From: Rostrohypoxylon terebratum | Taxonomy: Eukaryota; Ascomycota; Sordariomycetes; Xylariales; Hypoxylaceae | Assembly (NCBI GenBank): GCA_022497145.1 | Contig: MU385887.1 | Span: forward strand, 62,001 to 126,000 | Direction: 5' to 3' | DNA length: 64,000 nt | Shown here: piece after piece, positions 24,671 through 36,367 of the stretch | Position numbering within the stretch: the first letter of the stretch is position 1 | Layout of the letters: every line of letters starts with the position of its first letter | The notes under the pieces: model-generated | Database searches by the model: none | What the model was told of the DNA's origin: nothing | The model's input: the letters and a program-made list of their open reading frames with translations, nothing else | Program-made: the position numbers and the translations under genes

Positions 24671-26063
24671 ATGGCACCTCTGTTGAGAATACTATCACTA
24701 GGTGAGACTATTCTGTATCGTTTTTTCCGCCGTACTAATGGATAATAGACGGAGGCGGCATTCGCGGTGTATCGAGCCTTCAAATCCTCCAGGGGCTTAT
24801 GGAAAAAATCAGAGAAGTTCGAGGCCTCGCCGAAGTTCCCCGTCCTTGTGACATATTTGATCTTATTGGCGGTACTAGCACAGGAGGGTGAGGTAACTAG
24901 ACCTAATATTCAATTCTTACACTAATCAGGAGCGTGCTAAACAGAATCATTGCAATCATGCTGGGACGTCTGGGGATGACGGTTGACGAGTGTATTAAAA
25001 CATACAAGACAATAGCTCGGAGAGCTTTCACTCCTAAGTTTCGACTCCCTTTCCCTGCTCCCCCCACAGGCTCTTTTTCCGCGGCAGCTTTAGAGAGGGC
25101 TATCAAAGACGTAATCCAGGCACAATGCAAGGACAATCGTTGCGCAAGCAGCCAGACATGCTCTCACAAGGACTTACTGTTTCGAGACGATACATGTACA
25201 AAAACGTACGTCTCATTTATTTATCAATACACACACTCTTCCTCGTTTAAATATTAATGTACCCTAGTGTTGTTTTGGCAACAACCAAGGAGAATGTCAA
25301 CTCCAAACCCACGCTTTTCAGAACCTATGACAAAACGACTAGTTTCCAGGATTGCTCGATTTGGGAGATAGCTCGAGCTACATCAGCTGCTACAACTTTC
25401 TTCAAGTCCATCAAATGCGGTCGCGACAATATTGAATTCATCGATGCTGCTTTGGGTTATAATAATCCGTGTGAAGTGATGATTGAAGAAGCAAAAAAGC
25501 TGTTTCCTGAATTCTCAAAGAACCAAATACGTATTGTCAGCATTGGCACCGGCCTGGGAGATGTTGTGACTATTCAGGACTCAAGAACGTCAATCATACG
25601 AGCACTCAAGACTATAACAACTACCTCAAAGAAAACATCTGAAAGGCTCGCCGAGATGTATGGAGATAGTAAATTATACTATCGCTTCAACGTTGACCGC
25701 GGCTTAGAAGACGTCACGCTTGCCGACTGGAAGGCATCTAGTAGGATCTCAGCGCATACGCATAACTATCTCCGAGAAAATGAAAGCTACATTTTCTCAT
25801 GTGCCGAAAGCCTGTTCCATGAGATTGACGACATAACCGGCGCCATCAACGTCGACAAACAAAAGACTTCCAAAACTACTAAAGAGCCTAACAAAAACAA
25901 GAAAGATACTTCAAAAAATCAAGTTTCGATACATCGAAATCGGGCATCACATAACGCTGAACAACACAATACTATTATTCCACTAGGGATTTTCAGGACA
26001 GTTGGGATATCGGACAACATCTCTTCTGATGGAAGCATTCAGTGGAATTCGATTAGGTCATAG
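24671..26063 (+). CDS. Patatin-like phospholipase
   Basis: A 408-aa protein from four exons: 24671-24701, 24749-24887, 24945-25205 and 25268-26063. The introns are 47, 57 and 62 bp and all end in AG. For intron 2 I chose the AG at 24944 over the one at 24929, because it places ACTAAT 18 bases upstream as branch site and yields GTSTGGIIAIMLGR, the family consensus. Patatin domains hydrolyse acyl esters of lipids with a Ser-Asp dyad. Here the oxyanion loop is D11GGGIRG, the nucleophile is S54 in GTSTGG, and the aspartate is D203 in FIDAALGYNNP. After about residue 315 the sequence turns into a Lys/Asn/Thr-rich tail without a known domain. Many fungal patatins carry a NACHT or TPR half after the lipase; none is visible here, so it may be a stand-alone or shortened form. 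No signal peptide, so cytosolic. It is convergent with the next gene, 122 bp away. Confidence 0.88.
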
Positions 26064-26185
26064 CATCAGTGCACACATGGGGGTGAGCTGTCACGCAGAG
26101 ATGGGATCACAATGTATGGATTGCATCAGGAGGCGCGTCAGGAGGTTTAAGTCTTCAGTTTAATTAGGATTGTAATGTGGCATAT

Positions 26186-26670
26186 CTATTGGACGGCACA
26201 GAGTGCCTTATTTCGTTGAATTGTCCCTTCACCATCTGACCGGTTAAATGCAACCGACGCAGAGCCTATAGCTGTGTTCTCTTGGAGTGCCTTGCGAATG
26301 GCGACATTAAACATTACCGTCCCCTCCTGTGCTGTAGCGTGGAAAACCCATACACCACTATTTGTATCGAAGAATCGCGATCGAGCCTCGTCTAGGGTCT
26401 GGTTGCGGTCAATGTCGGGTGAAATATCAAGATTTATGCCTTGCTGTGCAAGCTGCCTTTCGACGTTCCCGAGGCTGGCCGTGTGTGGGTACTCAAACAC
26501 TCGAGTTTGCGGAATGTCTAGGTAATTAAATAACATCGTTAGATGCTAGAATTCAACTGTCTCTCGATGAGAAGTATTTGGAAAGTAACTGAACACATAC
26601 CTTGTGTGTTATCATCACGACTACCTATATGACGTGCACGATCCCAGATTACCCGTATGAAACGAGGCAT
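26186..26670 (-). CDS. Hypothetical 133-aa protein, two exons
   Basis: The minus strand reads exon 1 26670-26601 (MPRFIRVIWDRARHIG...), an 83-bp intron (GTATGT..ACCTAG with branch TCTAACG 23 bases before the end) and exon 2 26517-26186, ending AGTGAIG-free in KALCAVQ. Splicing keeps one frame of 134 codons. I chose the upstream ATG at 26670 because the internal ATG at 26536 lies inside the predicted intron. The protein has no membrane segment or signal peptide. The middle (residues about 70-110, GVWVFHATAQEGTVMFNVAI) alternates hydrophobic and polar residues like a small alpha/beta domain. I do not recognise the family. It sits between, and opposite to, the patatin gene and the 741-aa gene, and may belong with them. 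Confidence 0.6.
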
Positions 26671-27419
26671 TGCTGGGGAATGAAATCGGAGTTGTTCGCG
26701 ATATCTACCTAGTGTGGGAAGGTAAGATAGGAGATCTGCTGGTACGTACTAAAGTAGGTAGATAGGTTTATAGATAAATAGTCATCGAAGCCAGAGCCGC
26801 TTCGGCAAGAAAAGGGGCCTTGTCCCCTATATGTACGTATATTCTAAGTGGGAAGAATTGATATCAAGAGTCTAGAGAAGCACGTTACCTACCTATATTT
26901 CTCTTATCTATTTTAAAATTGCATACGAAACCCTGCATTACACTAAAAGCCAATGATACTTTAGACATGCCCATCCCGACGAAAAGGTAGAGACGCATAG
27001 CAGTATGCGGTCAGCTTAATGTCACGTTGAAAAACTACCCAAGTATCTACATTATCCACTTAGTTTTCGCCTCACAGATGGTAGCCAACGAAGTGTCATC
27101 CAATCCCAATAGAAATCACACGCCACTAACTTTCACTTAGATATTTGCCGACTGCAACATAGGCAGGTAATTGTGCAGAGTAGTAAATGCCTACAGATGT
27201 TGATCATACCTTAGCTGAGGCTCTGCTAGTGAGGGGAAGAATGATTTCGGCGAGTCTCGGAGGCTCTATGGTTCTGATTGCGTAGTAAACTAGCCACGTC
27301 ATTAATATGAGGCCTAAGTAGTACCTACCTACTCGACAAGTTTCCAGATATCATACCCTAAGATCACATATTCCTCGCCGAGTATCATCCCCAGGGCAGT
27401 ATCCATCACCCTTCTAAGC
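26671..27419. other. Divergent intergenic region
   Basis: A 749-bp gap between the start of the 133-aa gene (minus) and the start of the 741-aa gene (plus), so both promoters must lie here. It contains a few TACCTA words (26702-26712, 26756-26765, 27318-27336). I see no coding sequence. Confidence 0.6.
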
Positions 27420-29645
27420 ATGGCTTACAACAACTCCGCCTCCAGTGGCGCAATCCAATACAACATAGGAGTTCAAATTGCCCCGACCCAGAGCTATACT
27501 CTGAATATTATTTCACGAGCTACAACAGTAGCATCTGCCCAACGATTCGGTAGCCCTTTAGACACCAGGCAATCCTATAATCCGCTACAGGAGCTTATCC
27601 AAGCTTCCAATGGAGGGGATATCATAGCCAAACGATATCATGGAGATGGCATATACGCAAAAATGAAAGGCTTGATCGTGGATCCTTTTGGTTATACCCG
27701 AGAGAATCCAATGGATGAAATCGTTAAGAAAACCGGCGAGGCTCCCACCCAATTAAGCACAATCATCGTGTGCCTCTCTGTTGCTCTAAGTAAAACTAGC
27801 CTTTGTCAAGTGGTTTCCACAGCGATTTTACTTTATTCCCATGATCAATTGGACCAGTCGATGGAAGGCGATCTTTTAGTGATCCAAGCTCAAGTAGACA
27901 AGTACGCAAATGCTGTTCTGAGCCGCGACGGAATGTGCAACAAACTCGAACTTGCGAAACAGGCGGTGCGGAATCGCGTCGAATCCTATGCCCCTCCTCG
28001 CATTAAACGTCACGCCCTATTCCTCCCGCCGAGGCTCGCAGCAGAAGAAGGGGACTTTGTAGAGTTTATTGTCAGACTTTGGTCGAGTCAAGTAGATGGT
28101 GAAAAAGTTTATGTCAGATCTACCAAGTTGCTGGCTCTAGCACTTCTCCTCTCAGAATATGGATGGATGATCGATACACTCCTTGAAGACGACAATTTAC
28201 AAATGGTCCCTATCAGGACAGACACTGGTGCCTTGTCGGTGATATACGGGTCTCTAATGGCGGAAGATCCTCAACGCGAGTACATCGAGAACCACACTCG
28301 CCACGTTAAGATTCACAGCAGAAAGTCTTTCCACCCAACAGCTGTCTGTCCGCTCTTACACATGGGGGAGGTGACCGGACGATCGTTTTCCAACTCGGAA
28401 GAAGACCAAGGGAGTTTCATGCGAGGCTATGATGCTTCCAGTGGATTTTGTAGCCCATTCAACGTCGAAGTTCGACCGTCCGGCCACATTAGGCTTGGTA
28501 TCGAGTCCTGCGAACCGAGGTCTGGGAAAACCTACCAGATAAGCTGCGAAAATGTCCTGAACCGGTATTTACACGGGACGGTGCCACCCGAGGTCAAGAA
28601 TCTTATAAGTGCAGCAATGTACGAAGAATTCCCAGAATACGATTGGACAGAACTAGAAGAGACTATCAAAAAACAGCTAAACCCGGATGCCACTTTCACT
28701 TGGACCTTAGGACACTTCCAAGGTAATAGTGAAAAATTGTGGTGCCTCATCGGCGCCCTGATTGGCATCCTAGATAGAATCATTTTGTCACTCGTCAATC
28801 TGCCCAACGACTGTCGATTTAGAATACCGGTCGGTCAAGGCCTTGAGTGGTATGTTTCGGCATGCTGCTCCCATCTGAATAACCTAATCAGATTTCCCAA
28901 TGGCGATGGACTCAATCCTGAACACGCCGTGGAACTTTGCGCAGTTCGACTCAATGGTCTGCCATCCCAAACGACGCCGACAGATCGTTCCGTTTTGTGT
29001 GATATCATAGGTCACTGGAATGCTCAACAAGGGGTAATTCTTACTCCTATCTTCGAGCGCAAACTCTACGAAGATCTCCCAAAGGAAAAATCCAAACCTT
29101 TGACATTTTACAACGTTCCAATTCTGGGCATACCAACTAATGAAGACGGGTGGATTCAAATCGGGCGTGTAAATCCGCCAGTAACACGCTACATCGAAAC
29201 CTCTAAAAACGCATTATCGAAACCCTGCGATGTGGTCATGGAATATCGACCTGACTTTGAGCGAAACCAGAACACAGTTGTCGCAGGTCTTTATGTTGAG
29301 GGAGTCTTCTGTCATCTATTACGGCTAGAAAACAGATTATCTGCCAATTGGCATGTATCCTCTCACTGCGATCACGCGCGTCCTGTCGAAGAGCCGTCCG
29401 TGAACCGTATCGCCCTCGATTCTTTTGAACCAGGGGAGACGTACGTTCTTAGGCACGAACAAGTGGCCGTTTTAGGACCACACTCCAGTGATGTATCTAG
29501 GATGTGTAGTGCAACTTTATACCGCGGCTTATTGCCTATTCTTCAATACGGGTGCTTAAGCTGTGCGCTCGAGGAGGCCCAGAAGAAAAAATCATGTATA
29601 ATCATAACTCCGCTTGATGAGTCAGCGCAGGATCTTAGGACCTAG
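27420..29645 (+). CDS. Hypothetical 741-aa protein, intronless
   Basis: A single uninterrupted frame of 742 codons starting at an ATG in good context (AAGCATGGCT). I recognise no domain. There is no signal peptide. Hydrophobic stretches at about residues 112-138 (LSTIIVCLSVALSKTSLCQ) and 439-460 (LWCLIGALIGILDRIILSL) could be buried helices or membrane contacts. The rest is a mixed, globular-looking composition with several cysteines (for example YVSACCSHLNN near residue 480 and YGCLSCALEE near 719). It resembles in style the long uncharacterised proteins common in accessory regions of sordariomycetes. The stop codon (TAG, 29643-29645) is part of the CCTAGGT repeat immediately at the end, so the natural C-terminus may have been longer. 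Codon use looks like that of a real gene, and the antisense frames are short. Confidence 0.85.
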   Translation: MAYNNSASSGAIQYNIGVQIAPTQSYTLNIISRATTVASAQRFGSPLDTRQSYNPLQELIQASNGGDIIAKRYHGDGIYAKMKGLIVDPFGYTRENPMDEIVKKTGEAPTQLSTIIVCLSVALSKTSLCQVVSTAILLYSHDQLDQSMEGDLLVIQAQVDKYANAVLSRDGMCNKLELAKQAVRNRVESYAPPRIKRHALFLPPRLAAEEGDFVEFIVRLWSSQVDGEKVYVRSTKLLALALLLSEYGWMIDTLLEDDNLQMVPIRTDTGALSVIYGSLMAEDPQREYIENHTRHVKIHSRKSFHPTAVCPLLHMGEVTGRSFSNSEEDQGSFMRGYDASSGFCSPFNVEVRPSGHIRLGIESCEPRSGKTYQISCENVLNRYLHGTVPPEVKNLISAAMYEEFPEYDWTELEETIKKQLNPDATFTWTLGHFQGNSEKLWCLIGALIGILDRIILSLVNLPNDCRFRIPVGQGLEWYVSACCSHLNNLIRFPNGDGLNPEHAVELCAVRLNGLPSQTTPTDRSVLCDIIGHWNAQQGVILTPIFERKLYEDLPKEKSKPLTFYNVPILGIPTNEDGWIQIGRVNPPVTRYIETSKNALSKPCDVVMEYRPDFERNQNTVVAGLYVEGVFCHLLRLENRLSANWHVSSHCDHARPVEEPSVNRIALDSFEPGETYVLRHEQVAVLGPHSSDVSRMCSATLYRGLLPILQYGCLSCALEEAQKKKSCIIITPLDESAQDLRT

Positions 29646-29661
29646 GTCCTAGGTCCTAGGT
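29636..29661. repeat. CCTAGGT tandem/palindromic repeat at gene end
   Basis: Three overlapping CCTAGGT units directly over the stop codon of the 741-aa gene. The same unit forms the 24-bp palindrome at 1617 and further copies at 7255 and 46812. Confidence 0.85.
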
Positions 29662-30706
29662 AGCAATCAGTAACTGATGGTTCTAACAGCAATTATGTGC
29701 CTTACCTAGTGTCACTCACCTGCTGGTTCATATATGCTGATCTAGGTTTTCTTTGAAAGGAAAAAACGGATAAAGTGCAGTAGGTAAAAGTTGGAGGCGC
29801 AATATGGTACGAGAATAGATTTACTAGTAGAGACGCTGGGAGACCATGATGCGGGGTACGTATTTCTACAGCGACGACCACAATAGTAGGTAGGTACTAA
29901 CCTACCTACCGTCCACCCTACTTACCTAGGTAGGTACCTAGCATATCTAAAAGGCAGGTACTTTCAAAAGTCCTTCTACCTACCTACCTTAGGTACTTTT
30001 AAGGACGTAAGTCGGTACTTCGGTACACACTGTAATACGTGGTGAGAGTCGAGACTGCCCTAAAGAAAGCCTGTGCTGCCTGTGGTACTTGCCGTCAGAA
30101 ACCCCCTTGACTCCTAGGCAAAGAAAAGTAAATGAATTCCACCTCGAGCAACTGACGATTTTTACTTTTTTCCTCATTCACATTCACTTCATCTCCACGA
30201 GAAGTATACATCAAATTTCCTTCTAATTTGGTGTTGACTTGTGAACAAGATTGGCGCTGGGCGATACCTAATATACACCACGCCAAAGTCATCTGAATAC
30301 TGGTCTCACCTCTCACTCCTTTGCACAACAATCTTGACAAACAGCTTGCGCAGCTTTCGCTGCTTCGTCACCTTGACAAAAATCCCAAAGAAAATCAAGG
30401 AAATTCGTCCTTCTAGGCTCAAGGTTGATATTTCACAAGATTCACCCCCTGCACAATTTTGCGATTGTGCATCACTGGTAGTCAACGGACTTGTTGCCCT
30501 AATAATCGCATTCTTCTCCCTTCATTCAACATATAACCACCACTACCATCACTACCAACGCCTTCATCCCTTCGTCAACCTTCACACCATTCTCTGATAC
30601 GCACTTCCATCTAAGGTCGTATCAGAACGTTTTTCAGTGCTCTTCTAGCCACAATTCATTCACCTAAAATTCACGAACACGCAAATAAATTCGACACTCC
30701 ATAATC
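29662..30706. other. Intergenic, promoter/leader of the copper transporter
   Basis: After the repeat cluster, the region from about 30130 to 30706 is C/T-rich on the plus strand, as fungal leaders often are. The 118-codon frame at 30241-30597 (ending in a His/Tyr-rich stretch) has no support and I read it as leader sequence. Confidence 0.5.
29885..29999. repeat. Dense cluster of TACCTACC words
   Basis: About 115 bases with more than ten TAGGTAGG/CCTACCTA words in alternating orientation. It is the densest cluster of this family I found in the window. It lies between the 741-aa gene and the copper transporter gene. Confidence 0.8.
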
Positions 30707-31333
30707 ATGGCAGCCCCACGCCACGACATGAACATGAACGGCATGGGTGGTATGAACATGTCGCACTCCGCCGTGATGCACATGGTTTTCCAGAATAGTC
30801 TCACTACATCCCTCTACTCCGACGCCTGGACACCTAGCACCGAAGGTGGCTACGCCGGAACTATCATCTTCCTCATCATTCTTGGTGTCTTGCTTCGACT
30901 TCTACTTGCGGGCAAGGCACTTGCAGAGGAACGTTGGTTAGAAACCGAGATGAAGCGAAGATATGTTGTTGTTCAGGGCAAGCTCCCTGTCGCAGAGAAG
31001 GTGTCTACCGACAGCCTTGGCAAGAAGATGACCCTCACCGAGAACGGCGTCGAGGAGGAAGTTATGGTTGTCCAGAAGAAACAGGGCCACCTCCGTCCCT
31101 GGCGCATGTCAATCGACCCCGTGCGAGCCGTCCTCGACACTTGCATTACTGGTGTCAGCTACCTTCTGTAAGTCAATATATCACACCAACTACTTAGCTG
31201 ATGAATATTTCTCTAACCAATCCACAGCATGTTGGCAGTCATGACCATGAATGTCGGTTACTTCATGGCCGTACTTGCCGGCACATTCGTGGGCAGCCTG
31301 CTCGTCGGCCGATTTTACAGCGCCGAGCACTAA
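30707..31333 (+). CDS. Ctr-family copper transporter
   Basis: A 188-aa protein from exons 30707-31167 and 31228-31333, with a 60-bp intron (GTAAGT..CCACAG, branch TCTAACC). Ctr proteins are trimeric channels that import Cu(I) across the plasma or vacuolar membrane. The N-terminus is methionine-rich (MNMNGMGGMNMSHSAVMHM, residues 8-26), the copper-collecting segment. LYSDAWTP precedes the first membrane helix (about residues 48-69). Helices 2 and 3 lie at about 136-160 and 161-182 and carry the family hallmarks M155-LAV-M159 (MxxxM) and G172-TFV-G176 (GxxxG). The long loop between helices 1 and 2 is charged. Length and layout fit the short fungal Ctr form; whether it is the plasma-membrane or vacuolar paralogue cannot be told from the sequence. 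Confidence 0.92.
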
Positions 31334-34300
31334 AGCGCACGAATTCATGGAAAAGAGGAACGATTGCCGGTTTTTTGAGTTGCCAAGGCAACTTCATTAA
31401 TTTCCCACGAACGAAAACGACGGCATCAGTATGAGAGTTGCGGCTTGCGAATATTTTTAGGGCGGTATGCATCGGTGTTCTAGGCTGTTGCTGTTGATAT
31501 CAGCCTGTAAAGGAAAGGGAGGGGCACATTTCCAGTCATCATTGCAGTTCAGACCACGGCGTTTAGGAGGGCACCAGAGCCCGCTGGTATTCGTTAAACA
31601 AACGAGATAACCTAAGAAAACTTCCCGCTGACCTGATAAAAATCCACAGTGATATATGATTGCTTGCGGCCAGGCGTTTAACGATCCAGTTAGAGAGATG
31701 AGAATTGGGCAGGTAGGTATAGTATACGTGATTACTTACCTATATACGAATACCAGATGGAGAAAACCCCTCAAACCCGCTCATCAAATCGGGAAGAAAC
31801 CCCCCTGCCACGCCCCCACGTTTTCCTCCGCATTTGTCCATCACCCTCCGTTTCGGGGACCCCAGTTCTTGCTTCCAGACTTCCGGGTCCGAGACTCGGT
31901 CGAGAACTCCTCACGTGCGTCGCGTTGACTTCATACTACCCTACGTCTCATCGATCGTGATAACGATAGTATAAAGGTCCCGATATCCAACTTCCTGGAT
32001 GAAATATCTATAGTCATATGTTATCCAGTGTATGCTTGTTTGACGGTCCGGTCAGCCTCGACGCCACTTCATCATGAGACGCAACAAATGATGTGTCACA
32101 CGAAGAGGAAATCAGTACCTCATACCAACCTAGGTACCCAGATAAGATCGCTCTATTTAACCTTGGAGTCGATGACTACATAAATAATACCCCTAAAAGC
32201 ATATCCAGATAAAGTTATAAAAAGAATATACGGATGGTGTCTCTTGGGCCACGGTGTATCGCCTCAGCCATCTTCATCCGCAACCCCTTAATCTACAGAC
32301 CACCCTTTCCCAAACAGCAAGGCAAACTCCGTAACCCCGGTTGTCTATTTCGAAAATCCCGCTAGTAGGTAGGTTCATAAAGCAGTTATTGCCGCTATGA
32401 AAGACCCCGGATGGATATCATTTGATTTCAGATCTAGTTGAACTATCCATCGAATTTTTCTTCGAGTTACCATGGATGATTATTACACAGTATACCGAGC
32501 TCGAGCCAACGCAGGAGCCTGGAGATACGATGGTACGCGCAATACAATGGTTTGCTAAAAACTATACATATAGTCACTACTCGCTCATGCTTCTACCATC
32601 ATATATATCTGTTAATCATCCAGGGATAGGGGTTTCTATGCACTTATTTCACTGTGGTAGAATGAATGTTGATTTGAATTTCGCTTTACCTAGTAGGTTT
32701 CCTATGTGAGATAGTAATTGGCGCAACCTTAAAGAACGGAAGAGAGCAACACCTAAGAATTCAGCTGAGGGGAAAAGCAGGAGTTCATGCAGAGACATGA
32801 AGCTGTCCTACCCGAACCTCTTGGCAGGAAGAAAAACCCTCCAGTCAGCTTTCCAGCATCTACGGTTCCTGCCATAATATGTAGTATGACGAAAGCGCCA
32901 TCCGTAAAAGCAAAAGCTTCTTTTACGGACGCCTTGTTTAAGCCACCTAAGCATCTAGCTAGGATCATCTAGGTAGACTAGACACCTGCCAGCTTCTATA
33001 ATCTGTAAATCTGTAGAGAACACAAGCAATCATAGCACATCCTCCTTGGCTTTCGAGTCTCACCATCCTCATATAGATCTACACACATACTCAATCTACC
33101 ACTCACCCAGACCACGCTCTGGGAAACACAAGCACTGAACAAACACCCCTGTCGGTGAAAAAAAAAACGCTCTTAAGCCAAGTCTAGCCACTATCACCAC
33201 CATAAGTTTGCTTTTCCATCCTCCCCCTCCCCCCTCCTCCCCCCTTTTTCCATCAGGCCATCTCCCGACCATCTACCAGGTTACTTCGAAGTACCTCCAA
33301 GCCCTACCGAATTAGAAATAATCCCCTCCTAACAGGACGACCACACGCCCCCCTCCTTGCCCGATCGGGAGCTGAACTCGATCCTCGAGTGTTACACAAG
33401 AAGCATCCGGACCGATCTCTACCTAAAGCATCCATTCTCCGCCAAAACAAGCGCTAAGCCCCTATTCCCCCAACTACGAAACTCGAAGCTACTAGGTAGG
33501 TATTTACCTAGCCACGGCTTCCAAACCCTCTTTATAGCTGTGACAGCTAAAACTACCTACCTAGTAGCCTATAGGTAAGGGGTCTACGGGGTAGGCACCT
33601 AGGCCCTGGGGAAGGAGCGTTAAGCCAAGATACCTACTAGGTAGATTAATTACATTAGGTAGGAATCAAGCCGGTACAAAAGCGTGTGCAAGTACATAAC
33701 ATAACGGTAGAAGCACGTAGTAGAACGTGGGGAAATACCTACCTACCTAACTTACCTACATATGCCGCATGCCGTATGCTAGCCATTGCAGTCAAACCCC
33801 CCTGATCCCCGTGCCCATCTCCCGTACCCTCGTAGAACGACCTACCGCTACCGCTACCACCCCAAGCCGCGCAACACCTCACCTCGACTCACCCACGTCC
33901 CGAGCCATCATCTTTCTAGAACGCGATGATACATCGTGCGTCGTATCATGGTATTCAAATTTCCATCCTCCTGGTAACACTTTGTCATTCGGAGCCGCGT
34001 ATGGTATGTAACGAATCCTACCAAATCCCAAACTTCTAAAAATACCTAGTACCTATCCGAGCTTAGCTGTGGGGAGCTACTAGCTAGGTAGTATATGCAC
34101 CATCAGCATGAAACCGTCGACGGCTTTATTTCCGAACAAATATGGAGGTCATTTTTTTTTTCTACGAGTAAAAACATTTGGGGGGGATATCTGCAGCTAT
34201 AGAAAATGGGGGACATCGTAGCATGAAACAGTTCGAAACAGTCAATTGCCAGATGCTAAGATCTTTGGAATCTACGGGTCAGATGATTCCTGTCGGGGTA

Positions 34301-35444
34301 ATTCCTATCATACAAATGCGCCTTCTAGACGGCGTAGAGCGTAACACCAATTCCATCCACCCACCACCCCTCATCGTAGCCCAATGCCTAGGTAGAGAGA
34401 ATGACTTCAGATGAATGAAATGACCGGACTGAAAGTCGTAGGACACGTGCCCAAGATAGTGCGGATACGATTAATCGAAGCAAGACACAGAATTTGATCC
34501 TCCGAATAAGTGTCAGCCTCCCATCCACAAAGATCTCCAGTTGTCCATGATTTCGGTTTGGATAAAATAGAATGAAATTGAAATATCGGTTAAGTCTCAG
34601 GGGACCTTCACCCGTCCCGACAATCGATTCGACCACGTCACATAGTCAAACTCAATCCATCGGTTTCATTCATGTATTCATCAGCCATGATTCGTAAATC
34701 ATTGTCACCATTTCCTTGTCAAACTGAAGAACGATCGAACCGTGTGAAGAATTCGTTGGCAATGATGAACCAGACGCACACCTTGTTCTTTCGACAAGAT
34801 CGTGACGATGCCGTTATCGCAGATAATGATTCCACCACTTGATCTCCTTGGCCTCGGCGATTCAATAAACGATGACGCACGTAACTGTGGGAAACCCCAA
34901 ATACGTTGTTGGAATTAAAGTCGGGGTTTATTCGATTAGGTGCCTGGGTAAATAGACCATCGTTCAAAGAGGTTTGTAGGTACACAGGTACACCATTCAA
35001 AGGTGTTAAGACGATATATGATACTTTAATCGTCAGACTTAACTACCTCGGAAATTTTCGAATTGTTAATGCTATTATCAAGTCGAAATATCGGGTTCTC
35101 GACAGGCCTGGATTCGTTCTTCGGAATGAAACGATGAAAACGAGAATTAATGGACGGCAAATAGGGCGCGACGGCCACATCGCCAGATCACCACCTAGAC
35201 TAGCGATAGGTATTTTTAATTGAAAGACAGAAAAATGGGGTGTGATCAAAATTCGTATTGTGCAGGAGCAAAAGAAAAAAGTAAGTCACGATGACCCAAC
35301 AACGCCGGACCACCGAAGCCGAAGCCGAAGCCTTGCAATTATAATTGTGTGCGGGAATGCCTCGAATGAAAAGAGAACCTCATGAATGCATTAAATTCGG
35401 GGTATCAGGCGCAAGGCAATTTCATCGCCAGGAAAGGACGACGA
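31334..35444. other. 4.1-kb region, no supported gene
   Basis: The ends are probable 3' untranslated regions of the copper transporter (plus) and Mcm1 (minus), which converge across this gap. In between I see only overlapping short frames, none with a domain. TACCTA clusters lie at 33494-33510, 33555-33575, 33620-33660 and 33735-33760. There is a C-rich run near 33220-33245. Confidence 0.6.
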
Positions 35445-36367
35445 TCAGGATTGGTGTGAGGTGTGTTGCGGCATGCCAGGTTGAGGTGGCATACCAAAGG
35501 AACCGCGCTGCTGGTGCTGCATATAGCTCTGATACGCCATGGCTTGTTGCGGGTCCATCGGGACATTGGGTACGTAGTTGGGGGGCATGTGCGAAGGCAT
35601 TCCCGGTCGGCTCGTTTGGGGAGGAAGGTGGGAATTGGTCGGCTCATCGGGCGACTCGACTTGGTTGGAATCGTCAACGCCGTTCTCGTTGCCTTGGGAA
35701 GGCTCCGGCGCGTTAAGACAAGCCTAGACACACATCAATCAGCATTCGTTTGAAGACAGCGCCTACAGGCCCATGTTGCGAATTACGAACCTGGATCAGA
35801 TTCTTGCCCTCTGCTTTGGTAACCAAAGGTTGGAGCTTGGGAGTGGTGAATGTGTACACTAGGCCAGTCTCAGAGACGACTAGGAGCAGGACTTGAGTGC
35901 CGGTTAGAACAGACAGTTCATAAGCCTAGAAGATTTAGACGTTAGTACCGATTTGATATCGTGGGAAACTCAATTCCCAAAACAAGTAACGCAGTAACGC
36001 GTTTGACGCGATGGCTTAAAAATGTAAAGAGAATAATGGGTAAAGAGCGAAGAGCGATTGACGATGATGATTATTATTATTATTCGGGAGATGTGTTGGG
36101 AAAGAGTCAGCATACCTTCTTCATAATACCAGCCTTGCGCTTGGAGAAGGTGATATGGCGACGCGATTTATCACTAATAAATTTGATCTCAATCTTGCGA
36201 CGTTCGCGACCTCCCTTCTCGTCATCATCATCGTCGTCGTCGGCAATGCTGGCGCGCTGGCGCTTGATGCCACGGCTTTCTGCAGGACCTTGGTTGCCAT
36301 TGCCGACGTGCGATTCATCGAGTTCGGTTGGCGAGGTCTGGTCGTGTTGGTCTGTGATGTCGGCCAT
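35445..36367 (-). CDS. mcm1: MADS-box transcription factor, Mcm1/SRF type
   Basis: A 221-aa protein on the minus strand from exons 36367-36116, 35925-35791 and 35723-35445. The introns are 190 bp and 67 bp, and all junctions fall between codons. The SRF-type MADS box covers about residues 54-112: RRKIEIKFISDKSRRHITFSKR, KAGIMKK, then after the first intron AYELSVLTGTQVLLLVVSE and TGLVYTFTTPKLQPLV. Intron 1 interrupts the box. An acidic run of seven Asp lies just before it (residues 43-49). The C-terminal third is Pro/Gln/Met-rich (YQSYMQHQQR) as in other fungal Mcm1 homologues. The protein binds CC(A/T)6GG boxes as a dimer in the nucleus and partners with other factors to control mating type, cell cycle and arginine genes in yeast. 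In filamentous fungi it affects sexual development. The upstream region is unusually long and free of other genes. Confidence 0.95.
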
